DNA of 64,000 nt from CAZAQK01 sp046344715 (GTDB lineage: Bacteria; Pseudomonadota; Alphaproteobacteria; Rickettsiales; SXRF01): the NCBI GenBank assembly GCA_046344715.1, contig JBKDKX010000008.1, positions 1 through 64,000 on the forward strand. The letters run 5' to 3'. Shown in pieces: positions 42,591 through 51,610 of the stretch. A model generated the notes under the pieces. It saw nothing but the letters and a program-made list of their open reading frames with translations, searched no databases and was not told the origin of the DNA. Position 1 is the stretch's first letter. Every line of letters begins with the position of its first letter. The translations under genes and the position numbers were made by a program.

Positions 42591-43217
42591 CTAATTGCGC
42601 AGTTTATCTGTTAACATAAAAACACCCTGCTCACCAAATAAATTAGCAAACACATCACGGTTGCGAAACGCACCTACCGCCCCCTGATGGGTTACATAAA
42701 GGCGTTTTTCAATTTCAACATGCAGTTCATCACACAAATTCTCAAAATCGGTGATGGTACAAAAATGGATATTGGGCGTATCATACCATTGGTAAGATAA
42801 TGTCTTGGTGACCGGCATACGCCCACGCACCGCGAGATATAACCTGTTCTTCCAATGGCCAAAATTTGGCACGGATACGATAGCGCATTTACCAATCCTC
42901 ACCAGATGGCCAACTACCTCTTTAGGATTACGCAGCGTTTGCAACGTTTGGCTTAACACCACAACATCATAGGCTTTGTCGGGGTAATATTGTAGGTCAA
43001 TATCCGCATCGCCCTGAATCACCGCAAGACCCTTGGCGATACACTGGTTAACCCCCTGCTGGCTCAGCTCCATGCCACGCCCCACCACCTGTTTGTTTGC
43101 AACTAGCCATTTAAGTAATTCGCCTGTGCCGCAGCCGACATCAAGCAGCGTGCTGCCTTCACGTACCAATCCGGCCACAGTTAATAAATCTTGGCGGAGT
43201 TCAACTGATTTACTCAT
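42591..43217 (-). CDS. metW: Methionine biosynthesis protein MetW
   Basis: The 208-residue SAM-dependent methyltransferase-like protein has a glycine-rich SAM loop (LLDVGCGTGELLKWL, about 19-33) and the MetW-specific VPNFGHWKNRL and SYQWYDTPNIHFCTITDF segments. In alphaproteobacteria MetW forms a complex with MetX and is needed for good homoserine acetyltransferase activity. It overlaps metX by four bases (ATGA), matching this functional pairing. Confidence 0.94.
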   Translation of the reverse strand: MSKSVELRQDLLTVAGLVREGSTLLDVGCGTGELLKWLVANKQVVGRGMELSQQGVNQCIAKGLAVIQGDADIDLQYYPDKAYDVVVLSQTLQTLRNPKEVVGHLVRIGKCAIVSVPNFGHWKNRLYLAVRGRMPVTKTLSYQWYDTPNIHFCTITDFENLCDELHVEIEKRLYVTHQGAVGAFRNRDVFANLFGEQGVFMLTDKLRN

Positions 43218-44386
43218 GATGACACCCCGTACAGTTTTGCTGAACCCTCAAGGAATCCTTTCATGATGGCATCAAATTCCGGCAGATCGAGAAGAAAGGA
43301 ATCATGCCCCTTGTCACTTTGTATCTCCGCATAACTAACATCCGCCGCCACAGCATTCAGTGAACGCACCAGCTTCCGACTCTCCGTAGAGGCATAGAGC
43401 CAGTCACTGGAAAATGACACAATGCAAAAACGTATCTTATTGCCTGCAAACACATCGGTAAGTGCGAGGGTACCACCCTTTGTCAGATCAAAATAGCTGG
43501 CAGCGCGGGTAAGGTACAAATACGAGTTGGCATCAAACCTCTCCACAAAACTCATGCCCTGATGCCGCAGGTAGCTTTCGATACGGAAATCGGCATCAAA
43601 ACCATACGTAAACCCATCTCTGTCCTGTAGGTTACGGCCAAATTTCTCCTGTAGCATCGTTTCGGACAAATACGTCACATGCGCGGCCATGCGCGCTACG
43701 GCAAGGCCTTTGGTTGGATATTTTTTCTGCGCTATATAATCACCACCACACCAGTCTGGATCTGCCATAATGGCCTGACGGCCTATTTCATGAAAAGCAA
43801 TATTCTGGGCTGACTGGCGCGCCGCAGTTGCTATGATTACGGCAGCGTGGAGCTTATCCGGAAAACGCACCGACCACTCCAGCACTTGCATACCGCCAAG
43901 CGAACCGCCTACCACTGCAAACAATTTCTTGATACCCAGATGTTCAAGCAGCAGTACCTGTGTTTCCACCATGTCGCCAATGGTGATGAAGGGGAAATCC
44001 AGACCATAGGCTTTGCCGGTGGCCGGATTAAGTTCCTTAGGCCCAAACGACCCCATGCAACTGCCAATAATATTTACGCAAACCACAAAAAATCTATCAG
44101 TATCAATAGGTTTTCCTGCCCCTACCATCCTATCCCACCAGCCAGGCTTGCCAGTGACGGGGTGTGTACCACATACATATTGATCTCCCGTAAGCGCATG
44201 GCACACCAGTATGGCATTATTTTTTTGGGGATTAAGCGTACCATACGTTTGAAACGCCAAAGGAAAATCCGATATGGATACGCCACACTCCAGCACCAGC
44301 GGTTTATCCTGCGCCAGACGCACGATATTACCTATTTCCACCTCACGGTAGCTAGCACCAAAGAATGATTTTACCGTATTATCCAT
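43214..44386 (-). CDS. metX: Homoserine O-acetyltransferase
   Basis: The 390-residue alpha/beta hydrolase has the nucleophile motif GGSLGGMQ (Ser in the elbow), the NIIGSCMGSFGP segment, and a C-terminal DKGHDSFLLD with the catalytic His. The enzyme activates homoserine by acylation for methionine synthesis. Some enzymes with MetX sequence use succinyl-CoA; this cannot be decided by eye. metW follows with a four-base overlap. No SAM-II type riboswitch was recognised in the short region upstream, which is shared with the divergent chorismate mutase gene. Confidence 0.95.
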   Translation of the reverse strand: MDNTVKSFFGASYREVEIGNIVRLAQDKPLVLECGVSISDFPLAFQTYGTLNPQKNNAILVCHALTGDQYVCGTHPVTGKPGWWDRMVGAGKPIDTDRFFVVCVNIIGSCMGSFGPKELNPATGKAYGLDFPFITIGDMVETQVLLLEHLGIKKLFAVVGGSLGGMQVLEWSVRFPDKLHAAVIIATAARQSAQNIAFHEIGRQAIMADPDWCGGDYIAQKKYPTKGLAVARMAAHVTYLSETMLQEKFGRNLQDRDGFTYGFDADFRIESYLRHQGMSFVERFDANSYLYLTRAASYFDLTKGGTLALTDVFAGNKIRFCIVSFSSDWLYASTESRKLVRSLNAVAADVSYAEIQSDKGHDSFLLDLPEFDAIMKGFLEGSAKLYGVSS

Positions 44387-44508
44387 ACCTATCCGTTGTA
44401 TGGATAAGCCAGTGAATGGTCAACTATTGTTATCGGAGTTGCTTGAATGCGCTACCACGCTGTGATACCACATATCTCCCAATAATTTATCAGTTTTTAC
44501 ATATTGCC

Positions 44509-45450
44509 ATGATCCAGCCACCACGCAAACTACTGAATGCTGAACAACAGGCAAAACTCCTTGAGTTTCGTGGCCAGATTGACGCACTGGACGATAAAAT
44601 CATTGATTTACTGATAGAGCGTATCGGTATTGTATCGCAGGTTGGTGAAATGAAGCGCGGTGTGAATGCCACCCAGTGCCCGCTTCGTCCAGGACGCGAG
44701 GCCGATATGGTTCGCCGCATTGCCAAAAAATTCGAGGGTACGGATTTTTCTCCCGCTGCCGCTGCAGCTATCTGGCGTATTTTAATCGGTGCATCCACTG
44801 CCGTAGAGGGTGCGCTTAAGATATCCGTATATGCTCCGGAAACAGATGAAAACCTGTACTGGATTGCGCGCGAATATTTCGGTGGTTTCCTGAACATCAC
44901 TAAACAACCACAGATTCGTCGCGTTATTGGCGATGTGATGGATGGTAAGGCCTCTGTTGGTATCGTCCCCAATTTTACCTATACCGGCGATGATCAATGG
45001 TGGACGTCACTGCTTCAACGCGGACAGGACATACCCAGCATTTTCGCGCATGTGCCCTTCGTGTATTATGAAACACCTGGCAGGCACTCGCCCTCCGCAC
45101 TTGCTATCGGCCATATAACACCGGAATGCACAGAAGAGGATGTATCCATCATTGTGCTGGATACAGAATATAACGTCAGCCAACACCGCCTGCAAACCGC
45201 GTTCACACAGGCCAACCTACAAGCACAGTGGCTTTCTATTGCCAATCTCTCCACCCAGTCACGTCATCACCTGATAGAACTTAAAGGCTTTGTAGATAGC
45301 AACCATGCAGGTATGAAATTGTTCCTTGCAAATCTTGGTAACGCAGTGATGAATCATTATTTCCTTGGCTCTTATGCGGTGCCATTTACATTGACGTTTG
45401 GTAAACAAAAAGAAAAACAGACGGTATTTCATGCAACAAAATCTTCCTAA
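44509..45450 (+). CDS. Chorismate mutase fused to degenerate prephenate-dehydratase/ACT-like region
   Basis: About 313 residues. The N-terminus (about 10-95) is an AroQ-type chorismate mutase: LLEFRGQIDALDDKIIDLL, then RIGIVSQVGEMKR and ADMVRRIAKKF. The remaining 200 residues recall a prephenate dehydratase followed by an ACT domain (VGIVPN; SRHHLIELKGFV; final FLGSYAVPF), but the dehydratase catalytic TRF motif is absent. It may therefore make only prephenate, with the C-terminal part for control by aromatic amino acids. I chose the ATG at 44509; a longer frame is open upstream but unlike family members. It overlaps hisC by 20 bases. Confidence 0.83.
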   Translation: MIQPPRKLLNAEQQAKLLEFRGQIDALDDKIIDLLIERIGIVSQVGEMKRGVNATQCPLRPGREADMVRRIAKKFEGTDFSPAAAAAIWRILIGASTAVEGALKISVYAPETDENLYWIAREYFGGFLNITKQPQIRRVIGDVMDGKASVGIVPNFTYTGDDQWWTSLLQRGQDIPSIFAHVPFVYYETPGRHSPSALAIGHITPECTEEDVSIIVLDTEYNVSQHRLQTAFTQANLQAQWLSIANLSTQSRHHLIELKGFVDSNHAGMKLFLANLGNAVMNHYFLGSYAVPFTLTFGKQKEKQTVFHATKSS

Positions 45451-46522
45451 ACCCAATTCCGGTATTTTAGATATTGCCCCATATGTGGCAGGTAAATCCA
45501 AAGCAAAAGAAGGTGTAAGGGTTGTAAAGCTCTCCTCCAATGAAAATCCGCTGGGCGCCAGCCCAAAAGCTATACAAGCATTCAAGGACGCTGCAGCCAA
45601 CCTGAATCGCTATCCTGATGGTAGTGCATCAAAGCTCTGCAAAGCCATTGCGGATGTATATAAGCTGAATGCTGAAAATATTGTGTGTGGCGCAGGTTCT
45701 GATGAGTTAATCGGCCTGCTTATTCATGCCTATGCAGGGCGAGGCGAAGATATTGTCATGAGCCAGCATGGGTTTTTGATGTATAAAATCTATGCCAAAG
45801 GTTTTGGCGTGAATACCGTCCTTGCACCGGAAAAAAACCTGCGTACTGATGTGGATGCCATGCTCGCCGCTGTTACCGGCAATACTAAAATTGTATTTGT
45901 GGCAAACCCGAATAATCCAACCGGCAGTTATATTACTAAGGATGAGCTGTTGCGCCTGCATAAAGGCCTACCTACCCACATATTGCTGGTGATTGATGAT
46001 GCCTATGCAGAATATGCTGATAAACCGGATTACAGCGATGGTGCTGAGATGGCAGAGAAATACGATAATGTGGTGATGCTTCGCACATTTTCCAAAATTT
46101 ATGGGCTTTCGGCACTCCGCCTCGGCTGGGCCTATGCTCCCAAGCATGTGGTAGATGTGCTGCATCGTGTCCGTGGACCTTTCAACGTATCTACCCCTGC
46201 AATTGAGGCGGGTGTGGGCGCTGTGCAGGATGTGGATTTTGTAAAAAAGACACGTGAATTTAATAATAAATGGCTTGCTTGGCTTTCGGCAGAACTCTCC
46301 AAACTTGGCCTTATAGTATATCCGAGTATCGGAAATTTTGTGATGGTTGGCTTTAAAGATGCAGCAACTGCCACGGCAGCCAATACTTTCCTAATGGAGC
46401 GCGGCCTTGTTGTGCGTGACGTGGTGGCATATGGCTTGCCGGAATGTTTACGTATCACGATTGGCCTTGAAGAAGATAACCGCGCGGTGGTAGAAGCCCT
46501 AAAAATATTCCTGAAGGCATGA
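45431..46522 (+). CDS. hisC: Histidinol-phosphate/aromatic amino acid aminotransferase
   Basis: The 363-residue PLP enzyme of fold type I has the HisC N-terminus (VVKLSSNENPLGASPKAI), ANPNNPTGSY and the PLP-Lys region FSKIYGLSALRLGW. It transfers the amino group to imidazole acetol phosphate. In this genomic setting, between chorismate mutase and a prephenate dehydrogenase, the enzyme often also transaminates aromatic oxo-acids or prephenate. The start overlaps the preceding gene by 20 bases and the stop overlaps tyrC as ATGA. Confidence 0.93.
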   Translation: MQQNLPKPNSGILDIAPYVAGKSKAKEGVRVVKLSSNENPLGASPKAIQAFKDAAANLNRYPDGSASKLCKAIADVYKLNAENIVCGAGSDELIGLLIHAYAGRGEDIVMSQHGFLMYKIYAKGFGVNTVLAPEKNLRTDVDAMLAAVTGNTKIVFVANPNNPTGSYITKDELLRLHKGLPTHILLVIDDAYAEYADKPDYSDGAEMAEKYDNVVMLRTFSKIYGLSALRLGWAYAPKHVVDVLHRVRGPFNVSTPAIEAGVGAVQDVDFVKKTREFNNKWLAWLSAELSKLGLIVYPSIGNFVMVGFKDAATATAANTFLMERGLVVRDVVAYGLPECLRITIGLEEDNRAVVEALKIFLKA

Positions 46523-47616
46523 GCGCAGTGTTTGAGCGCATCGCCATCATTGGCCTTGGGCTGATTGGAAGCTCTATCGCCCGTGCAGCGCGTGAACATA
46601 AACTGGCAAATACGATTGTTGGGTGTGATAAAAACCATACAGCACTGGCCTATGCACAGGCACATCATTTTGTTGATGTGATAAGCCATGAACCTGAAGA
46701 AGCCGTAGCACAAAGTGAGCTGGTGATACTGGCTACACCACCTTCAACATTTGAACACATTACCAAATTCATTGCACCTGCCCTTCGGCATGGTGCGATT
46801 GTGATGGATACCGCATCTGTCAAGCGCACCGCTATACAATTCATTCATGGTCACCTGCCGGAACATGTGTATTTTATACCAGCCCATCCCATCGCCGGCA
46901 GTGAGCAATCCGGCGTGAGTGCCGGACGTGCTGATTTATTTAGCAAACGTTATGTAATCGTGACACCTGATGCGCCAGAAATGAGCGAATCACTCCAGAA
47001 AATAACGGCCTTCTGGAAAGGCATGGGCGCAAAAATCGAAGGCATGCCCGCCGATATGCATGATATGATTTATGCCTATGTATCTCACCTGCCGCATTTG
47101 CTGGCTTATGCTGCGCGGCTTACACTGCATACATCAGCAAATGCGCCACAGCTTCAGACATTCCTGCGTCTCAGCAATTCCAATCCGGATTTGTGGAGCG
47201 AACTGTTTTACCTTAATCAGGATAATATCCTTACAGCATTGAACCGCTATGTGGACGCAACCAACCATGTACTTTATGAGCTGGAACAAGCACCCGATGA
47301 TGCCCCACAAAATGATAATGAAGATATTGCACGTACGTTGCTGTTCCCACGCATTGCGGCAGCATGCCTTATCACCACTGCGATGGAAGCAGAGCGCAAA
47401 GCAGGTGTGCCGTTCGCGCGTTTTGCCGGTCAGGGATTTGCGGATTTTGTTTCACCTGCCAGCGCCCCGCCAGATGCAGATATTGAAAATATCTCCGGCC
47501 ATTCTAAACAAGTGGCAGCACTTATCAGGGACTATAACCGCAGGCTTGCGCTGGTACATGACCTGCTCGCCAGAAACCAGTACAAAGAACTCTCTCAGGT
47601 GCTTTCTGGGAAATAG
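46519..47616 (+). CDS. tyrC: Prephenate/arogenate dehydrogenase
   Basis: The 365-residue protein has an NAD(P)-binding motif (IAIIGLGLIGSSIARA, residues 8-23), the prephenate dehydrogenase landmarks AHPIAGSEQSGVSAGRADLF and MHDMIYAYVSHLPHLLAY, and an unusually long C-terminus with a DIENISGHSKQ segment. It makes tyrosine precursors by oxidative decarboxylation. Whether it prefers prephenate or arogenate cannot be told by eye. It is coupled by overlap to hisC, so the three genes form one operon for aromatic amino acids. Confidence 0.93.
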   Translation: MSAVFERIAIIGLGLIGSSIARAAREHKLANTIVGCDKNHTALAYAQAHHFVDVISHEPEEAVAQSELVILATPPSTFEHITKFIAPALRHGAIVMDTASVKRTAIQFIHGHLPEHVYFIPAHPIAGSEQSGVSAGRADLFSKRYVIVTPDAPEMSESLQKITAFWKGMGAKIEGMPADMHDMIYAYVSHLPHLLAYAARLTLHTSANAPQLQTFLRLSNSNPDLWSELFYLNQDNILTALNRYVDATNHVLYELEQAPDDAPQNDNEDIARTLLFPRIAAACLITTAMEAERKAGVPFARFAGQGFADFVSPASAPPDADIENISGHSKQVAALIRDYNRRLALVHDLLARNQYKELSQVLSGK

Positions 47617-47631
47617 TTTTTATTCTTATTT

Positions 47632-47702
47632 TATCATTCCTGCGAACGCAGTAATTTCACTTAATTATTTCGAAGCAAGACTCCCGCGTTCACGGGAGTG
47701 AC
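47632..47702. repeat. Palindromic element overlapping the HAD gene 3' end
   Basis: The ends TCATTCCTGCGAACGCAG and CTCCCGCGTTCACGGGAGTGACA are imperfect inverted repeats, with CTCCCG...CGGGAG also forming a local hairpin. The element lies between converging genes and could terminate both. It overlaps the last 13 codons of the minus-strand HAD gene, including its stop. Confidence 0.65.
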
Positions 47703-48375
47703 AAAAAGCATCAAGCAGATCCAACATTTCCGTGTGGCCGTGCACATGAGCGTGGTATGGGAAACCCTGAAAATGCGTGGCGGTATACTCAGGATGCTCC
47801 CGCGCCAGCTCGCCATATAATATAGCTGTACAGCCGGTATTAAGCGCGCATTCTAGATCAATTTCACTATCCCCAACAAACCAGACATCAGGAGCGGGCA
47901 TAATACCAGTATCCTTAAATGCAAGCTGCACGGGGTCGGCATGTGGTTTATCACGCGCGGCATCGTCTGACCCAACGATAGAATCAAAATAATCACCCCA
48001 GCCCAGTTTTTCTATTTCCTGCCGCAGAGTGCCGCCTTTTTTGTTGCTGACTACGGTACAGAACAGCGCAAGATCACGGATGCGTGAGAGCACTTCTTCC
48101 GCGCGTGACAATGCCTGTAATTTATCCAGATGGGTGGATTTATATTGCTTCTGATAAATATCACCCGCTGCCTGCCAGTTTTCGCCAAACACTTCCGGAA
48201 AAGAATCACGCATGGATTTACGCACGCGCTGGCAGGTTTGCTCGAATGTCCACGGTTCCTTGCCAACGGCTAGAAAAGTTGCCGTAAGTGCATCATGAAT
48301 AATCGGCCAGGTGTTTACCAGTGTGTTATCCCAGTCAAAAATAATGGCCTTGGGTTTTGGGAGTATTACCTGCAT
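47665..48375 (-). CDS. HAD-superfamily phosphatase, phosphoglycolate-phosphatase-like
   Basis: The 236-residue enzyme has motif I FDWDNTLVNTW (nucleophile Asp), motif II VVSNKKG and motif IV VGDSEIDLECALN. These are typical for the Gph-like branch with an alpha-helical cap. The likely activity is hydrolysis of a small phosphate ester such as phosphoglycolate. The last residues, HSRERGSLASK, are encoded by a palindromic repeat and are unlike the family, so the native C-terminus was replaced or extended. It starts at the stop of the D-amino acid aminotransferase gene (TAATG). Confidence 0.88.
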   Translation of the reverse strand: MQVILPKPKAIIFDWDNTLVNTWPIIHDALTATFLAVGKEPWTFEQTCQRVRKSMRDSFPEVFGENWQAAGDIYQKQYKSTHLDKLQALSRAEEVLSRIRDLALFCTVVSNKKGGTLRQEIEKLGWGDYFDSIVGSDDAARDKPHADPVQLAFKDTGIMPAPDVWFVGDSEIDLECALNTGCTAILYGELAREHPEYTATHFQGFPYHAHVHGHTEMLDLLDAFCHSRERGSLASK

Positions 48376-49238
48376 TAGAATTTGAATCCTGTTTGTTTGA
48401 ATATATGGTCGTTATAGATTTCCTGGAGTTTTCGGGTGATTTTCCCGGGCTTGCCTTCGCCTACGATATCCTCATCAATCTTCACTACCGGCAACACATT
48501 GGCACTGGTGGAAGTGATGAATGCCTCAGCGGCAGATTTTGCTTCAGAAAGCGTAAATGCCCGCTCCTCCACTGCGATGCCAGCTTTTTTTGCAAGTGAC
48601 AGCACCATCTCACGCGTGATGCCGCCAAGAATCTGCTCGCCGGTATGGTGCGTCACCAGCACATTTTTTTTGGTGATAATGTACGTGTTTGACACTGCGC
48701 CCTCGGTGACGTGATTGGCATCAATCAGCCATGCCTCTCGTGCTTTGTGGGCTGAGGCTTCCTGTTTTGAAAGCACATTAGCAAGTAAGGAAACTGACTT
48801 AATATCGCAACGCCCCCAGCGGATATCCGGCGCGGTTATCACCCGCACGCCATCATTGATTTCTGCGGGCTTGGGGAATTTTGGTGCACACAGTGTCATC
48901 ACTAAAGCCGGCGGGGTATTTTTAGGGAACACATGATCGCGTCGCGCAACCCCACGTGTCACCTGAATATAAATGCCGCCATGCTCACGGCCATTGCGCT
49001 CAATCAGCTCATCAATAATAACCTGCATGGCGCGAAGCGACATGGGTGCTGGAATAGAAAGCTCCTTCAGGCTGCGTTCTAAACGTTTCAGATGCGGCGC
49101 GCCATCCAGCAATATGCGGTTATAAAATGCGATGTATTCATAGATACCATCAGCAAACTGGTATCCCCGGTCTTCAATATGGACAGCGGCCTCCATGTGA
49201 TGTTCATAGCGGCCATTTACATAAGCAATATGCGGCAT
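48375..49238 (-). CDS. dat: D-amino acid aminotransferase
   Basis: The 287-residue fold type IV PLP enzyme has the early EDRGYQFADGIYEYI segment, the PLP-Lys in CDIKSVSLLANVLSK and EGAVSNTYIIT and GITREMVLSLA. These match D-alanine/D-amino acid aminotransferases, which make D-Glu or D-Ala for peptidoglycan. Branched-chain aminotransferases have a different N-terminal pattern. The gene stands between the glycosyltransferase/epimerase fusion (six bases) and the HAD gene (overlap), so it may belong to the same long operon. Confidence 0.92.
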   Translation of the reverse strand: MPHIAYVNGRYEHHMEAAVHIEDRGYQFADGIYEYIAFYNRILLDGAPHLKRLERSLKELSIPAPMSLRAMQVIIDELIERNGREHGGIYIQVTRGVARRDHVFPKNTPPALVMTLCAPKFPKPAEINDGVRVITAPDIRWGRCDIKSVSLLANVLSKQEASAHKAREAWLIDANHVTEGAVSNTYIITKKNVLVTHHTGEQILGGITREMVLSLAKKAGIAVEERAFTLSEAKSAAEAFITSTSANVLPVVKIDEDIVGEGKPGKITRKLQEIYNDHIFKQTGFKF

Positions 49239-49244
49239 TATCTG

Positions 49245-51053
49245 TTAAAATCCTTCTATATCCTTGATGCCGCCACTCAGAAAAGGACGTGGGCTATAGG
49301 CAAAATCTTTCGTAGCGTCATCGTTGAAAAACATCAAATCATCATTCATGCGGTGGGCAATTTCGCCGTTGATATGTTTACGGCGCGTAAACAGACTTGT
49401 AAGCGTCATTGCAAATGGCAGCAGTGTAGTTTTTATAATCTTCACGGGTTTTTTGCATACTGAGAAAATGCGCTCAAGCATCTGGTAGTAGGTTAGCACT
49501 TCGCCACCACTCAAATTATAACTCCGTCCATAGGTAGCAGTTACATCTGCAGCCTGAATGACGGCAATAGCGAGGTCATCCGCGTGTACAGGCTGCCTGC
49601 GGCCAAAAGCGGGCGGGTAAACCGCAAACTGGCTGTAACGATCTATGATTTTGGCAATGGTTGTGACATTCACATCCAGCCCCACACCATAGGTCAGCGT
49701 TGGCCGGAAAATCGTCCACGCGATTTTCTTCTCATCACACAATTCGGCGATTGCTCGCTCCGCTGCAACAAGTTTGATCACCATATCCTTCTCGTAGGGA
49801 TTGTGAGAAAGCGCTTTACCGAAAATAGATGTGGTGCCAAATGCAATAATGCGTTTTGCCTCAGCTTCAGCGAGTTTGGTAATAGCAGGCGGTAATGTCC
49901 ATAGCGGCGCGCAATGCACTACCATATCAACAATATATCCCTGCAAGCTCAGATCAGCATCGGTCAAATCACCTTTTATCCAGCGCAGATGCTCATGCTG
50001 GTATGGAATCGGCTCTCCACGACTGATAGCCAGCACTGCCGCTCCTTGTGCGATAAGTCGCTTTACTACGCACAGCCCCACCTGACTGGTGGCACCCGTT
50101 ACCAGTACCGTACGGCCATACCAGTCTTTTTTCTCCGTCAGCTCTGCAAGACCCGATGCCAGAATCATCAAACGCTTGGCCGCAATACTATGCGTCATCA
50201 TAGGTTTAGGGGCACCCAATACCCGTAGATTTTTCCACAATACGCGCAGTAAGAAGCGCAAGGCAAGGCACACATCCAGCAATATCAGGAAGCCAGGCAC
50301 CGAATCATCACTGTAATGTTTACGGAAATAACGCATGTATCCCCTGCCGCGATCCCATTCATCACGCGGTGTACGGCTTCCGTTATACATATCCTGCATA
50401 CAGGCAATCTGTACCGCTGGCACACACAGTATTTTCCCGTTATTCGCCCGAATACGACGGCAGAAATCAAGCCTTGCGCCAAAAGCGTAGGCCTCATCCA
50501 TACCGCCAAGTTTTGCATAATCCGCACGGCGGATACACATAAACGCCGAGGGAACAAGTTCAACCTCATAGGACTTTGCAGCATCAGCAAGGAGAGTTTG
50601 TATTTTTGGCTTAAGACTAATAGCTTCTGACAGGGCAATCTGCGGCGTTAGTGGCAGAACGCGACCTGTTTCCCGTATACTCATATCAGGATTGAGTATG
50701 ACACCGCCAGCAAGCACTGCCTGCGAATCTTTTACCAGTTCTGAAGTGATAATTTTCAGAGCCTCCGGTGGCATCAGGCAATCCGGATTCATAAACACCA
50801 GAAATTCACCTTTAGCTTCATGCACGCCAAGATTACATGCATGTGCAAAACTCGCTTTCTCTGCACCGGTAATAATTTTGATACGTGGTTCAGTAAGCGT
50901 CATTTGTTGCAGGCGGGCAAGCATATCAAGCGGTGTACCGGTATCCACCAGTATAAGTTCCTGCAATGCTACTTGCCTGAGCACACTTTTCATGGCGGCA
51001 AGCAACGTGTAGCCAGACTGGTTTGAGAGCATAATAACGCTGGTACTGCTCAT
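49245..51053 (-). CDS. Fusion of family 2 glycosyltransferase and NAD-dependent sugar epimerase/dehydratase
   Basis: About 602 residues. The N-terminal half (about 1-290) is a GT2 transferase of rhamnosyltransferase type, with AHACNLGVHEAKGEFLVFMNPDC (landmark NPDC) and a hydrophobic helix near residue 245. The C-terminal half (about 305-600) is an SDR: TVLVTGATSQVGLCVVKRL, then IFRPTLTYGVG and a QPVHADDLA segment. The classic YxxxK active site is not clear (NPYEKDMVIKLVAAE stands in its place). The ATG at 51053 overlaps the rfbC stop as ATGA; a start four codons earlier is also open. It would add a sugar, probably rhamnose, to a surface polysaccharide; that substrate is inference. Confidence 0.82.
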   Translation of the reverse strand: MSSTSVIMLSNQSGYTLLAAMKSVLRQVALQELILVDTGTPLDMLARLQQMTLTEPRIKIITGAEKASFAHACNLGVHEAKGEFLVFMNPDCLMPPEALKIITSELVKDSQAVLAGGVILNPDMSIRETGRVLPLTPQIALSEAISLKPKIQTLLADAAKSYEVELVPSAFMCIRRADYAKLGGMDEAYAFGARLDFCRRIRANNGKILCVPAVQIACMQDMYNGSRTPRDEWDRGRGYMRYFRKHYSDDSVPGFLILLDVCLALRFLLRVLWKNLRVLGAPKPMMTHSIAAKRLMILASGLAELTEKKDWYGRTVLVTGATSQVGLCVVKRLIAQGAAVLAISRGEPIPYQHEHLRWIKGDLTDADLSLQGYIVDMVVHCAPLWTLPPAITKLAEAEAKRIIAFGTTSIFGKALSHNPYEKDMVIKLVAAERAIAELCDEKKIAWTIFRPTLTYGVGLDVNVTTIAKIIDRYSQFAVYPPAFGRRQPVHADDLAIAVIQAADVTATYGRSYNLSGGEVLTYYQMLERIFSVCKKPVKIIKTTLLPFAMTLTSLFTRRKHINGEIAHRMNDDLMFFNDDATKDFAYSPRPFLSGGIKDIEGF

Positions 51054-51610
51054 AAACCGCCCCACACAGCAGGATTTTTACAGTACGCTTTCCAGCTTTG
51101 CTGATTTTTATCGCGCTCTGAGATAACTGGATTCTTTATTGGCCATTTGATACCCAGATCTGGATCATCAAACGCAATACCACCTTCGCCCTGCTGATTA
51201 TACAGACCACTCACTTTATACATCACATCGGCAGGTTCATCGCCCAACACACAAAACCCATGTGCGAATCCGGCCGGAATCCAGAATAAAACCCCATTAT
51301 CCCCCGTGAGTTCAACGGCATGATATTTACCAAATGTTGGCGAGTGTGAGCGAATATCGACCGCTACATCCCATATACGGCCACGCGTCACACCCACCAA
51401 TTTGCCCTGCGGTGGCGTGTGCTGGTAATGTAAGCCGCGCAGAATACCTGAAGCAGAACGCGAATGATTATCCTGCACAAAATCGGTGGGGAGGCCAGCC
51501 TCAGCGAAGCGCCCCGCATGATACCGCTCAACAAAGAAACCACGGCTATCACCAAACACTTTAAGTTGGATAATTTTCAGGCCTTCAATGTCGCAATGCT
51601 TTATGTCCAT
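51050..51610 (-). CDS. rfbC: dTDP-4-dehydrorhamnose 3,5-epimerase
   Basis: The 186-residue cupin-type epimerase has GDSRGFFVERYH, the QDNHSRSASGILRGLHYQ segment with the catalytic His, and the AHGFCVLGDEPADVMYKVS stretch. It converts dTDP-4-keto-6-deoxy-glucose to the L-lyxo form in dTDP-L-rhamnose synthesis. It overlaps rfbD by 26 bases and the downstream fusion gene by four. Confidence 0.96.
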   Translation of the reverse strand: MDIKHCDIEGLKIIQLKVFGDSRGFFVERYHAGRFAEAGLPTDFVQDNHSRSASGILRGLHYQHTPPQGKLVGVTRGRIWDVAVDIRSHSPTFGKYHAVELTGDNGVLFWIPAGFAHGFCVLGDEPADVMYKVSGLYNQQGEGGIAFDDPDLGIKWPIKNPVISERDKNQQSWKAYCKNPAVWGGL

